Positions 1 through 12,909 of a stretch of 64,000 nucleotides of DNA are shown one piece after another. This DNA comes from Vanilla planifolia. Lineage: Eukaryota; Streptophyta; Magnoliopsida; Asparagales; Orchidaceae. The stretch is from positions 1,839,846 through 1,903,845 of the forward strand of contig JAIUJO010000071.1 in assembly GCA_023846275.1 (NCBI GenBank). Reading direction: 5' to 3'. Under the pieces are notes generated by a model, which saw only the letters and a program-made list of their open reading frames with translations, had not been told where the DNA came from and did not search any database. The translations under genes were made by a program, and so were the position numbers. Position 1 is the first letter of the stretch. Each line of letters starts with the position of its first letter.

Positions 1-3000
1 GTGCATGCATGTGTGTTTTAAGCATGAGTGTATGTGTGTGGTTGCATTTGTGCATGTGTGAGTGTCTATGTACACATAAGAGCATGTGTGCATGCCTATG
101 TTTGAGTGTGTATGTGTGTGTGTGAGTGTGTGAGTGCATATATTTATGTATGTGTATGTTTGTGTGTGTGCACATGAGTGTATGGGTGTCTGTTAGTGCA
201 TGCATGTGTGCACGTGTGCATGCACGTAGTTTGTGCATGTGTGCATGTGCACGTGTTTTTGTGTACATGTCTTTATTTGTCTATATGCTTGTGTGTATAA
301 GCATGTTTGTGTGTATAAGTGTCTAAGTGTGTGCATGGGCACTTGCATGTGTGTCTATAGGTGTGAGTGTGTGTTGGTATGCACTTGTGCATGCATCTGT
401 AGGTGTATGCATATGTGCATATGCACTTATGAGTGTGTGCTTGTCTATGTACATGTTTATGCATGGTCATTTGTGTGTGTGCATATGTATATGTCTATGT
501 GTGTGTCTCTACATGTTTGCATGTATGATTGTGAGTATTCATATGCATATGTTTGCATGCATAAGTGTGTGTGTGTATTTGCACATGTTTGTACACATGT
601 TTTTATTGTGTGTGCATATGTAAATGTGTATGCATGTTTGCATGTGTTTGCACGTGCATGCATGCATATGTGTGTGTGGGTATGTGTTTTTTTTTGTGTT
701 TAGGTGCTTGCTTGTATGCTTTTGTGCATGCACTTATATGTGTGCATGTGTATGTGCATGCCTACATATGTGTTGGTGTCTGTGTGTATGTTTGCATGTG
801 TGCATGTATGTATGTGAGCATGTATGCATGGGAGTGTGTGCACTTCTATTGATGTGTTTATGTGTGTGTATGTGTGTACATATTAGTGTGCATATATTTG
901 TGTTATGCATGCATGTGAGCATGTGTGTTGTTGTTGATGTGTTTGTGTGTGACTACATGAGCCTGTGTGTGTGCACATGTGCACAAGTGTGTACACTTGT
1001 GTGTGTTTGTATGTGTGCATGTGTGCTTGTGTGTGTGTGTGCATGTGCATACACGATCCTCTGTGTGTGGGGGGGAGGGGGTGCATATGTGTGGCTTTGC
1101 ACATGCATGTGTGTAAGTGTGTGTATGTTTGTCTGTGTCTACATGTGTGTCATGTGTGAGTGCACATGTATGTGTCTATGTGTGCATGTGTGTGTGAGCA
1201 TGGATGTGTGTGTACATGTAAGTGTTGGTGTGTGCATGTGTGTGTGTGTCTGTGTGTACATGTATGTGTGGGTGGGCATGCATGCATATGTGAATGTGTA
1301 TGTGTGTGCATACGTGTGTATTTGTGTGTATGCATGTGTTCATCCATAAGTGTGAGTGTGTTTGTGGATGCATGTTTGTGCAGTTGTGCATATATGTGCA
1401 TGTGTCTGTATACATGTATTTTAGTAGGCCTGTGTATGCCTGCATACGTGCATGCCTATGTGTGTTGGGGTATGTATATGTGCCCTTATTGTATGCATGT
1501 GTGTGTGCATATGTGTGTACATGTATGTGTGTGTCTATGTGTATGCATGTCTGAGTGTGTGGATTTATGTGTGTGTGTGTGCATGTGTATATACATATGT
1601 GCATGTGTTTTTTTCAGTGTGGATTTGTATATGTATCTGTTTGTGCATGTGTGTGTGCATGTTGCGTGTATGTGTGTGTACATGTGCATGTGTGTGAGTC
1701 TACATATATATGTGAGCATTTATGTCCATTTGTGTTCATTTGTAAGTGCACATATGTGAGTGCATGTATTTGTGTGCACTCGTGTGTGTTTGCATGTGTG
1801 TGTGCATGTGTGTACATGACTATGTGTATTTGTGCTTCTGTGTGTTTGTGTATGTATATGTCTGTAAGTGTGTGTATTTGTGAGTATGTGCATGTGTGTC
1901 TGTGTGTGTGTGTGTGCATATTTTTGTGTTTGCATGTGTTCGTACATTTGTTCTTGCATGTGTGCATTTATGTGTGCGTGTGTACGTGTGTGCATGTGCA
2001 TTTGTGTGCCCATTTGTGTGTGTGAATTTCTACATGTGTATGGGTGTATGTATGTGTCTATGCATTTATATGTGTGTGAGCATTTTTTTCTATGTGTGCA
2101 TGCATGCTTAGCTATATTTGTTTTTTGGTGCACATGTATGTGCAGTGTGTGTGTGAGTGTATATATGCATGTACGTATGTGTGTATTTATGTGTGTGTGT
2201 GTGTACATACTTGTGCAAGTGTATGTGTGTGTGTTTACGTGCATGTGTGTGTCAGTGTGGGTGTAAGTGTCATGTTTGTGTAAGTACATGTGCCTGTATA
2301 TGAGTGCATATGCAAGTGCTTTGTGTATCTATTTATGCCTATGTGTTTGCATGTCTATAAGCTTATATAGGTGCATGTGAATGCCTACAAGTGTACGTGT
2401 CCATGTATGATTATGCCTATGTGTATGGTTATGTGTGGGGTACATGTGCATGTGTGTGCATAAGTGTGTGTCTGTATGTGAGTGCATTTGTGCATGTGTG
2501 CACTTATGTTGTTTATGTATGTTAACGTGTGTTCTTGTGTGTGTGTGTGTGTGTGAGTTCATGCATGTATTCTATTGTGCGAGCGTGAAAGCATGTGGGT
2601 GCATTTGTCTGGGTGTACATGTGTGTCAATTTGCATGCATGTATGCATGTATGAGTGCATGTGTGTGCTTATGTTTGTATTTGAGCATGCACATGGGAAT
2701 ATCAATGTGTTTGAGTGTGTTGTGTGTTCTTGTGTGTCCATTTATGCATGTGTGTGGGTGTGAGTGTGTGTGTTAGCAGGTGTATGTGTATAAGTGTGCA
2801 TGTGTGTATCTATGCGCATGTACATGTGTATTCATGTGGGTGTGTTTGATTATGCATGCATTTAGTCTTTTATTCATTTATTCCATGAGTGCACGTGTCT
2901 ACCTCTATACTCTTATGTGTATTTGTGTGCATATGTGTGTGTATGCATGTGTACGATTGTGTGTGCGCAATCATGTGTGTGGAAGTCGATGCAAGCGAGT

Positions 3001-6000
3001 GTGTGTGGGTTTGTTTGTGTTTGCATGTGCATGTGCATTTATGAATGTGTAATCTCCATGTGTGTTTGTGTGTGCATGTGTTTTATGTGTGTTTGTGTAT
3101 ATGTGTGTGTGTGTGTGCTTGTGCATGCGTGGCTGTGTGTGTGTGTTTGCATGAGTACATGAATGTGTGCATGTGTACGTGTATGCACATTTGTGTGTTG
3201 GTGTTCAAGTGTTTGTACATGCATATGTGTGAGCATGTTTGTGTACACCATGTGTGTGTGTGTGTGCATGCCTACGTGTGTGTATGTGTGTTTGTTTGTT
3301 TGCCTATTTACATGTGTGTTTTTGTGCATTTCTTCTTATGTGCATGTGTTTTTGCATGCATGTGTGCACACATCTATGTGTGAGTATGTGCATGCATGCA
3401 TACATGTGTACATGTCCTTATGTGTGTGTGTGTGTGTGTGCATGTTTGTGTAGGTGTAGGTATGTGTGTGTTTGCATGTCTGTTTGTGTGTGTTCATGCC
3501 TATATGTTTGTGTGAGTGTTTATCTATGTGTGTGGACTTGTGAATGCATGTGTGCTTGTGCTTGCACTTGTGTGTGTGCATGTGCATATAAGTGTGTATG
3601 CATATGTGTTTGTGTGCGTTTGTACTTGTTTGTGTGTGATTATGTATGCATGCATGTTCATGTGAGTGATTTTGGGCATTTATGTGTGTATGTCTATGTG
3701 TGTGCATATGTGTGTGTGGTTATTTGTTTGGTTTTTTTGTGCAAGTGTGGTTGTGTGTGTGTGAATAGATGAATTTATGTCTATGTTTGTGTTAATTTTT
3801 ATGTCCATGTGTGTTAATGTATTTGTGTCTATGCTCATTGGCATGTGTATGTGCATGTGTGTGTGTATGTAAGTGTGTATGTGTGTGTGTGCTTATATAT
3901 GTGTGTGTATATGTGCATATGTGTGCATTAGTTTGTGCATGTGTGAGTGCATGTGAGCATATGTATGTGTCTATGAGCATGTGAGTGCATGTGTGTATTT
4001 GTAAGTGTGTGTGTGTGCATTATTATGTTAAGATGCATGTGTGTATGTGCTTGCATGCATGTGTGTATTTATGCATGTTTGCTTGTCGATTTTTGCTTGC
4101 GCATGTCGATGTGTGAGTGTGTATGTGTGTGTGTCTGTCTGCATGTGTGCATACTTGTGTGTGTGTGTGTGGGCATGTTCATGTCTATGCATATGTGCAT
4201 GTTAATGTGTAAGCATGTCTGCATGTGCATGCAAGTGTGTGTGCATGGATATGTGTATATCTACATGTGTGTGTGAGTATACTTGTTTATGTGTGTGCAT
4301 CTATGTACATTTGTGTGTGCTTGTGTGTGCATATGTGTGTGTGCCTCTGTGGGCACATTTGTGTGTCCTTCAATGTGTGCATGTGGGTGTTGCACTAGTG
4401 TGGGTGCATTCCTGTGTGTGGGTGCATAAGTATATAAGTGTGTGTTTGCTTGCTAATTGGTGTGTGTATGTGTGTGTGTGTTTGTATTTGTGTGCATGCG
4501 TGTGATTGCATGACTATCTTTGTTGCATGTGTATGCATATTTATGTGTGTGTGTGGGTGTGTCTGTGCATGTTTGTCCATGTGTGCTTGTGTGTGTAGGT
4601 GCATATGTGTGTGCATCTAGGTGTAGATGTGGATGTGCATGTATGTGTGCTTGTGTATATGTGAGTGTGCATAACCGTGTGCATATGAGTAGGTGCTTGT
4701 ACATGCTTGTGTGTATGCATGCACGTATGTGTTGTACATGGGTTGGTACATGTGTGTGTGTTTTTGTATGTGCCCACATATGTCTGCTAGTGCACATGTG
4801 TGAATGCTCGTGTGTGTTTATATGTGCTCATATGCCCGTGCATGTCTGTTCCTATGTATTTCAGTGTGATTATCTCTATGAGTGTGTGTGGGCTCATGTG
4901 TGCACATCTGTGTATACATGTGTATGTGTGTGTGTCTTTGTGCATGGGCTTGTGTTCGTATGTCTATATGTGTGTATGTGTGTGTATGCATGTACATGTG
5001 TGTGTGGGGTGTGTGTGCATGCATCTATGTATTGTGCATATGTTTGTGAGTGTTTCTGCAAACATGCATTATGTGTCTGTGTGTATGTATTTGTATATGT
5101 GTGTGTCTGTGTGTTTGTGCGAATGTGTGTGCTTGTGTATGCATGTGTGTGCATGCTTCTATACAAGTGTGTGTTCTTTTGTATGCATGTGTGTGCATGT
5201 TTGTGTGGGTATGTATGTGCACGTGTGTGTTTGCATGTTTGTGTGTGTACATGTGTGTGTATATGGGTGTGCAAGTGCACAGGTGTTTATGTGTGTGTGT
5301 ATGTGTACATGTTGTGTGCGTGGGAGTGCAACATTGTGTATGTGTGCATGCATGCATGTGTGTATATGTTTTTGTGTATGTATTTGTATGTGAGTGTGTG
5401 GTTGTGGGTGTGTGTGCACATGCATAATTTTGTGCATTTGTGTGTTCTAGTGTGTGCATGTGTGTTGTGCTAATATGTGTGCATTTATGTGTGCATGTAT
5501 GTTTGTGTACATGTATGTGAATGTTGCAAGCATGTATGTGTGTGTCTGTACTTATGTTGGGTGTCTATGTGTGGGTATCTGTGTATGTCTAAGTGTGTTT
5601 CTATGAGTGCATATGAGTGTATGTGCATGTATATGCATGTGTGTGTCTTTGTTCAAGTTAGTGTGTGCATGTGTGCATTTGTGTGATGTGCTTATGTGTA
5701 TGCATGTATGTGTGTGTATGGGCATGTATGTATGTGTGTGTGTGCATGCATATCAGTGTGCTTGTGGTTTTGTGTTTGTTTGTGTGTGTCCATTTGTGTG
5801 TGTGTTCACACATGCTTCTATGTGTGTATATGGATGCAAACGCATGTTTGTGCATTTATGCATGCATGCAAGCAAGTGCATGTGTACATGTGCATGCATG
5901 TGTGTGTAAATAAGCATGTGTTTGTTTAAGAGCATGTGCATGTGTTTGCATGTATGTGTGCCAGCTTGTTTGTACATTTGCATGTAAGTGTTAGTGAGTG

Positions 6001-6810
6001 TGTATGTTTGCATGTGTATGTATTGTGCATTACTGCATGTTATTGTGTGTACAAGTTCCCATGAATTCTTGTGTGCATGTGTGTATTTGTCTACGAGTGT
6101 TTATGCATGTGTATGTTTTATGCATCAGTGTGTGCATGTCTTCATGTTCCTTTGTATGTACTTTTGCATGTGTAGGTGGGTCCGCATGTGTATGTTGTGC
6201 ATGTGTGCATCGTTTCATGTGTGCGTCTGTATCTATACACGTTTTCATGTGTGTGTGTATTTGTGAGAGCATGTATTTTCATGTATGTGGTTACATTTGC
6301 ATGCTAGTGTGCTTTTATGGAATGTTTTCATACGTATGTGAATGTGTGTGTATGTGTGTGCAAGTGTGTGTCTGTGTGTGCATGTTTTTATATGTGTGTG
6401 CATACATATGTTACTACCAGTGTTCATGTGCATAGGGGGAGTAGGTGTATGTGTCCATGTGTGTGACTAGGTGGGTGGGTGGGTGCATGCATTTGTGTGT
6501 TTACATGCACAAACAAGTGTGTGTAGGTGACTGCATCAATGCGTGTGCATGTGCTTGTGCTTACATTTTTGTGTGTGTGATTGGGTGCGAGCATGTGTGC
6601 GTCTTTATATGCAAGTTCTTGTGTGTCTATGTAGCTATGCCCATGTGTGTATGTGTCAGTGTGTGTATACATGCATATGCAAATGTGCATGCTTGTGTAT
6701 GTGTGTGTCTACACACTTGTGTGAGGGTTTGTGTTTGTATATAGCGTATGTGCGTGTGTGTGCTTATGTGCTTGTGTGTGAATTTCTATGCATGTGTACA
6801 TGTGCACATG

Positions 6811-6855
6811 TGTGTATGTGTCGTCCATGTGTGTATGTGTCGTCCATGTGTGTGT
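6811..6855 (+). repeat. 19-bp tandem duplication inside the satellite
   Basis: The word TCGTCCATGTGTG occurs at 6821 and again at 6840, a period of 19 bp, within otherwise degenerate TG repeat. The CpG-containing core is unusual for the array and marks the two copies as a local slippage or duplication product. Confidence 0.7.
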
Positions 6856-8126
6856 TCATGTGTGTAGGTGTGTGTGGGTGTTTGTATGTGCATGTGTGCC
6901 TAAACATGTGTGCACGTGGACACATATGTGTGTGTGCATATGCTAATATACATGTGTGTGATTGTGTGTGTGTGAATATGTGAGTGTGCACATGTATGTT
7001 TATGATTGTTTTTGCTTGTGTGTGTGGCTTAGTGTGTGTGTATGTGTGTTTGTGTGCAAGTGTGTGTGCTAATGCTTGTGTGTGTGTATTTGTGTATGCA
7101 TGTATTTGTGGATGTTTGTGTGCAGAAGAGAAGAATATGTGTGCGTGTGTGCATGAGTTATTTTTACATTTGAGTTTGCATGTTTATGTGTGCGTGTGTG
7201 CTTATGTGCATGTATTGGTGCATGTATTTGTGCTTATGCATGCATGTGTGCAAATGTGCTTGTCTGTAAGTGCAAGTGTGTTTGTGCATTCATGTGTGTG
7301 AATATGTATATGTTGGTATTTGTGTGTGTGTGTTTGTGTTTATGCATCTATATGTGTGCCCTTATGTGTATACATGTGCATGGTTGTGTGTGTTTGTGTC
7401 CATGAGTGCATGTGGGCATCTGTGTGTGTGTGCTTGTGTGTGCATGTGTGTGTGTGTGTTTTGATGCATGCATGTGTCTAGATTTGTGTGGGTGTGCATG
7501 TGCATGGGTGTGTGAATCTGTGTGCAAGTGGGTGTATGTATTTGTGTGCGTGAGCATGTTTTTGCATCTATGTGTGTGTTTGTGTCTATACATGTGTGTG
7601 TGTGTGTGCATGTTTATTTATTTATGTGTGTGTAAGTGTACGTATGCATTTGTTCATTTATGTGCATGTTGTAACCATAAGTAGGTATGCATTTTTTTGT
7701 GTGTGTGTGTGCACATATCCATTTGTATGTATGCATGCATGTGAGTTTGTTTGTGTGTTTATGCTTGCAAACGTGTATGCATCTGTGTGCTCATTCGTGT
7801 TGAACTAATTGCATGTTTATGTGAATGTGCATGTGTTTGTGTGCATGTATATGTGTGTGTGCGTGCATAAGTGTGTTATGTGTTAGAGTATGTCCATGTG
7901 TGTGTGTTCATGTTTGTGAATGTGTGTGTGCATAAACATATGCATGCAAGAGCATGCATGTGCACACATTTGCATATGCAAGTTTGTGTTTGTACGAGTG
8001 TATATTCATTTGTATGTGTATGGGTAAACGTGTGTGTGTATGTGAGTGCAAGGTTGCACATGTGTGTGTATATACATGTGTGTGTGCATTTGTATGCATA
8101 AGTGTGTTGGTGTGTATGTGTATGTG

Positions 8127-8133
<7 letters not shown>

Positions 8134-8193
<60 letters not shown>
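8134..8193 (+). repeat. Compound microsatellite (AT)n(GT)n
   Basis: About 30 bases of uninterrupted AT alternation (8134-8163) run straight into about 30 bases of uninterrupted GT alternation (to 8193). It is the longest perfect dinucleotide tract in the left arm. Such tracts can extrude cruciforms (AT part) or adopt Z-DNA (GT part) under supercoiling. Its length suggests recent slippage compared with the degenerate surroundings. Confidence 0.92.
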
Positions 8194-8195
<2 letters not shown>

Positions 8196-8872
8196 ATGTG
8201 TGTGTCTTCGTATGTGTGCTTGCTTGTGTGATTGTGCATGTTTGTGTGTGTTTGTGTCTGAGTGTGTACATATGCTTGTGCTTGTATATACTATGTTTGT
8301 GAATGTGTGTGTATCTATGTGCATTCGTGTGATTGTGTGTGTGCATGTGAGGAAGTGTTTGTGATTGCATATATATGTGTGAGCATGTTTGTGTGTGTGC
8401 TTGTAAGTGTGTGTATGCATGCTTATGTGGATGTTTGCATGAGTGTGTTTGTGAGCCCATTTTCATGCATGATTGTGTGTTGTACGACTATATGAGCGAG
8501 TGTGCATGTGCATGTATATGTGTATGTGAGTGTGTTTTTGTGTATGTGTTTGTGTGTGCATTACTTACATGTGTGTATGCGATTGTGTGCATGCGTGTGT
8601 GCTTGTGTGTCTTTGTTCGTGTGTGTGTGTGCTTGTGCATGTGTTCCTATATTCATTAGGGTGTGTGTGTGTGTGAGTACGTATGTGTATTTATTGGTGC
8701 ATGTGCATGGTTGCATGTTTGTGTGCAAGTTTGTGTGGCTATGCTCTTGTCTATTTATGTGTGAGTGTGTCTCCTTATGTGTGCATGTGAGCATGCATGT
8801 GCATGAGTGTGTGCGTGTGTGTGTATTTGTATAAGTGTGTGTTTGAGTGTGAGTTCAAATCATGCAAGTGTT

Positions 8873-8874
<2 letters not shown>

Positions 8875-8905
<31 letters not shown>
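8875..8905 (+). repeat. Pure (TG)n microsatellite
   Basis: An uninterrupted TG run of about 15 units. It is notable only because most of the array is interrupted every few units. Confidence 0.9.
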
Positions 8906-8907
<2 letters not shown>

Positions 8908-11900
8908 ATCTGTGTGTGAGAGTGTGTGTATAACTATGTGCATGCACATGGGTACTTATGTATGTTTTCTACTTGTGTGTGCATGTGCATGGATGTGTCT
9001 ATGTGTGTATGTGTGTTTGTGTATGCATGCATGTGTTTGTGTGTGTCTTTGTGTGTGTGGAAGATTTTTGTTTGTGGGTGTGTGTGCACGCATGTGTGAG
9101 TGTGTATGTGTGCATGTGTGCACATGTCTGTGCACATGTGGATGTGTGAGTGTGTTCACGTGTGTGGGTGTAAGGGTATATTGAGGTGTGTGTTTTAAGT
9201 GTGCTTGCATGTGTGTGTTTGTATGTGTGGGTGTGTGTGAGTGTGCATGGAGACACCCGTATGTGTCGGCGTGCACATGCGAGTCTTTGTCTTCGTGTGT
9301 GTGTGCATGAGCATGTGTTGTGCATGTGTGTATTTGTGCGTGATTGTGTGTATGTGCATGTGCATTTGCAAGTATGTGTGTGTCTATGTATGCATATGTG
9401 AGTGTGTACATATGTAAGTGTCCATATATATGTGCATGTGTTTGTGCATATGTGTATGTGCATGTTTGTGTGTGCTTATGTGTGTGTTTATGCTTTTGTG
9501 TGTGCATGTGTGCATGTGTGTGTGTGTGTGTGCATGTGTCACTATTTATGTAGTGCATGTGTGTGCATATGTGCATTGGTGCATATGTGTGTGTGTGTGT
9601 GCATGTATTTGTGTGCTTTTGCTTGTGTGTGTTTTAGTGCATCTATAGATGTGTGACTTTGTGTGTTTATGTTTGTGCATGGGTGTGCTTGCATGTGTGT
9701 GTATGTACATGTGTTAATATGTATTTGTGTATGTGTGTGCATGTGTTTGTCTTTGCATGTAGTTGTGTGTGTGTATGCATGTCTAGTTATTTGTGTCTGT
9801 ATGTACATATATGTGGGTGTGTGTGTTTTTGTGTATGAGCATGGGTATGTGTGTGTCATTTTGTGTGTGTATGTATGCATGCATGGGTGTGTGTATATGG
9901 GTGAGCATGTGTGTGTTTGCATGTGTGTGTGTATGTGCATGTGAGTGTGTGCATGCATGCATGCATGTGTGTTTAGGTTATCAACATTTGTATGTGTGCA
10001 TGTATTTGTGCATGTATGTGTTCATGTTTTTGTGCTTGTGTGTGCATGCATGTGAGTATATGTGTGTTGATTTGCATGTGTGTGTAAGCATGTACTTGTG
10101 TGTATGTGCATATGTGCATTTGTGTGTGTATATGTGTGCTCTTTTGTATGTGCTTGTACATATATGTCCATGTGTGTCTTTATGTGTGAATGTGTGCAAG
10201 CTTGTACATGTGGATGCATGTGTGTATTTGTGTGCATGTGTGTGTACATGGGTGTGCATGTGTGTATGTGCATGCATGTGCATGTGTGTGTGAGAGTGCC
10301 CGAGTCTGTGCATGCATGAGTGCATGCGCATGAGCCTATGTGTGTGCAAGCATAGTATCACTATAGATGCATGTGTGTGTGTGCATTTGTGCAAGTGTGT
10401 GTGCATATGCATGTGCTTGTGTGTGCATTGGTGTACACATGTGTGTATATGTGTGTGCTTCTGTGGATGTGTGTGTGCACTTTTATGTATGTATTTGCTT
10501 GTGTGTATACATGTGTATGTGCCTATGTGTAAATGGGTGTGTGCATGGTTTATGCATGTTTATGTTTTCGTGTGTGTTTGTGTTGATGTGTTTGTATATG
10601 TGCATGTGTGTAGATGTACACATGTGTGTGCCTATGTGTGTGCGTGTGTGTGCATCTAAGTGCATGTGTGTGTGTATGTGCTTGTACATGCTTGTTATTG
10701 TGGTTGTGTATATGTGTGTGTGTGTGTTTGTGTGCATGCATGCATGTGTGTTGGTGTTTGTGGGCATGAGTCTATGTTTGTGTGTGTGCATGTGTATGTG
10801 CGTGAAGTATTTGTGTGTGAGTGCATCGATTTGTATGTGTTTGCATTTGTGCGTGCTTATGTCTTTGTGTATGTGTGTGTGTATGTGAGTGTATAGGTGT
10901 GGTTGTATGTGCATTTTTTGCATGTGGGAATGTCTGTTCTAGTGTATGTGGATGTATATGTGTGTGAGGCTATGTTTGATCGTGTTTGTGCATGTGCTTG
11001 TGTATATACGAGTGTGTGTGTTTGTGTGGCTACTCATGTGAGTGTATAAGTGCATACGAGAGTGTTTAAGTGTGTGTTTGTGTATGTGTGCACATGTGTG
11101 CTAGTGTTTGTATGAGTGTGGGTGTGTTTGTGCATGCGTGTATACATATGCATGTGTGTGTGTCTATGCATATGTATGTATGTATGCATATGCATGTGCA
11201 TGTAACATTTGTGTGCATATGTGTTTGTGTGTGTATGTTTTTTGGTACACTTTTGTGCCTATATTTGCATATTCATTTGTGTGTACATGCATTTCCTTGT
11301 GTGAGCATTATGGGTATGCATGTGTTTGTGTGTTTGTGTGTCTACATATATATATGAGTGCTTATGTGCATGTGTGTGGATGTGCATTTGTGTTTGCAAA
11401 GGTATTCATGTGTATATTTGTGTGGCTGTGTCAGTGTACGTGTTTGTGTACTTTTGTGTTTGTGCATTCTTGTGTGTGTAGATGCATGCATATTTGAATT
11501 CATTCATGCATGTGTGTAGAAGTGCATGCATGGATGCATATGAGGGTTTGCATATGTGTGTGTGTGCTTATGAATATGTGTGCATGGATATAAATGTTTG
11601 CATGTGTGCATGCTTGTTCACATGTGTGTGTGTGCTTGTCTATATTTTTGTGTGCACATGTGCCCACACGTGTGTGTGTGTGTGTGAGTTGTGTGCATGT
11701 TTATGTGGGTATGCATGTGTGTGGGTGTAAGTGTGTACGTAAACATGTGTATGCACATGTGTGTGTATATGCATGTGCATGCTTGCATGGGCACGTGTTT
11801 GTATGTGTGCGTATGTGTGTGCAGGTATTATGTATGTGCATCCACACTGGTGTGCATGTGTGCTTGTGTTCATGCATGCACATGTGCTTGTGCATTCATG

Positions 11901-12909
11901 TTTGTAGTTTTATCTGTGCAAAAATGTATATGCATGTGTGTGCATGAATGTGTGTGTGTGTAAATGTGTTATCATGTGCATATACAAGTGTGTCTGTCTA
12001 CATACTTATGCTTGTATGTAAGCATATTTATGTTTGTGTGTGTGTGCATGTGTCTCGACATGTGCATTTCGGTGTCCATGTGTGCATGCATGTGAGTGTG
12101 TTGTGTGTGTCTCTTGGTGTGAATGTGGGTGCATATATTTGTGTGTGCATGTTTGAGTGTGTTTGTGCATGTATGCTTCATTGAATGTGTGGATGTGTCT
12201 GTGTATGTGCATGTACATGTTTGTGTATGTGTGTGTGTGTGCACGTGTGTGTCCATATTTGTTTGCATATATGTGTCTGAGTATGCGTGTGAGTGCATGT
12301 GCGTGCATGCCTACACTTTTGTGGGTTTGTCTTTTATATGTGTGTGCATGTGTGTGTTTGTGTGTATATGTGTGTGTGTGCGTGTGTTTGCATGTGAGTG
12401 TATATGTGCAAGTCTGCATTTGTGTGTGAGTGTATGTGTGTGTGTGTGTATGCTTATGTGTGTGGGTGGAGACATGCATGTATGCTTGTGTGCATGCATT
12501 TGTGTGTGTGTGTGTCTATGTGTGTGCATTTGTGGGTGGTTGTTTGTGTATGTGTACACACGTGTACACTTGTGAGCATGCGAGCATAACTATGTGTGTT
12601 AGTATGTGTGCAAGTGTGTGTATGTGTGTTTGCATGTGTGTTTGCTTTTGTGTATGCACATGTCTGTGCATGTACGTATGGATATGTGCACTCACTTGTG
12701 TGCATGGGCATATGTGTGTTAGTGCATGCACACGTGTTTACATGTACGTGTGTGCGTACATACTTTATGCATGTGCATGCATGTGTAGGTGCATGTGATT
12801 GTGTGTGTGTGTCCGCACAACTATGTGTATGTGTGTGCATATAAGTGCATGTTTACATCTGTACTTATTCGTGTGTGCTTGTGGTGTTGGTCAATGCATC
12901 AGTGTGTTT

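Larger units (their letters stand above)
1..12909 (+). repeat. Degenerate TG/CATG satellite array, TG strand on +
   Basis: The stretch is continuous pyrimidine-purine alternation dominated by TG steps, with CATG, GCATGC, CATATG and TACATG words every few bases. No gene, RNA gene or transposon is visible. Open frames of 60-317 codons occur in all frames but consist only of Cys, Val, Met, His, Tyr and Leu (or His/Thr on the other strand), as expected of a stop-poor TG/CA repeat. The monomer is too degenerate to fix a period by eye. Local features are a G-run at 1069-1081, a 19-bp duplication near 6.83 kb, and pure microsatellites near 8.15 and 8.89 kb. Confidence 0.93.

Noticed and set aside
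624-1349. Long Cys/Val/Met-rich open frames throughout the TG arm (for example 624-1349, 4520-5473)
   Set aside because: They overlap in several frames and both strands, have no recognisable domain, and follow directly from TGT/GTG/CAT codons of the repeat.
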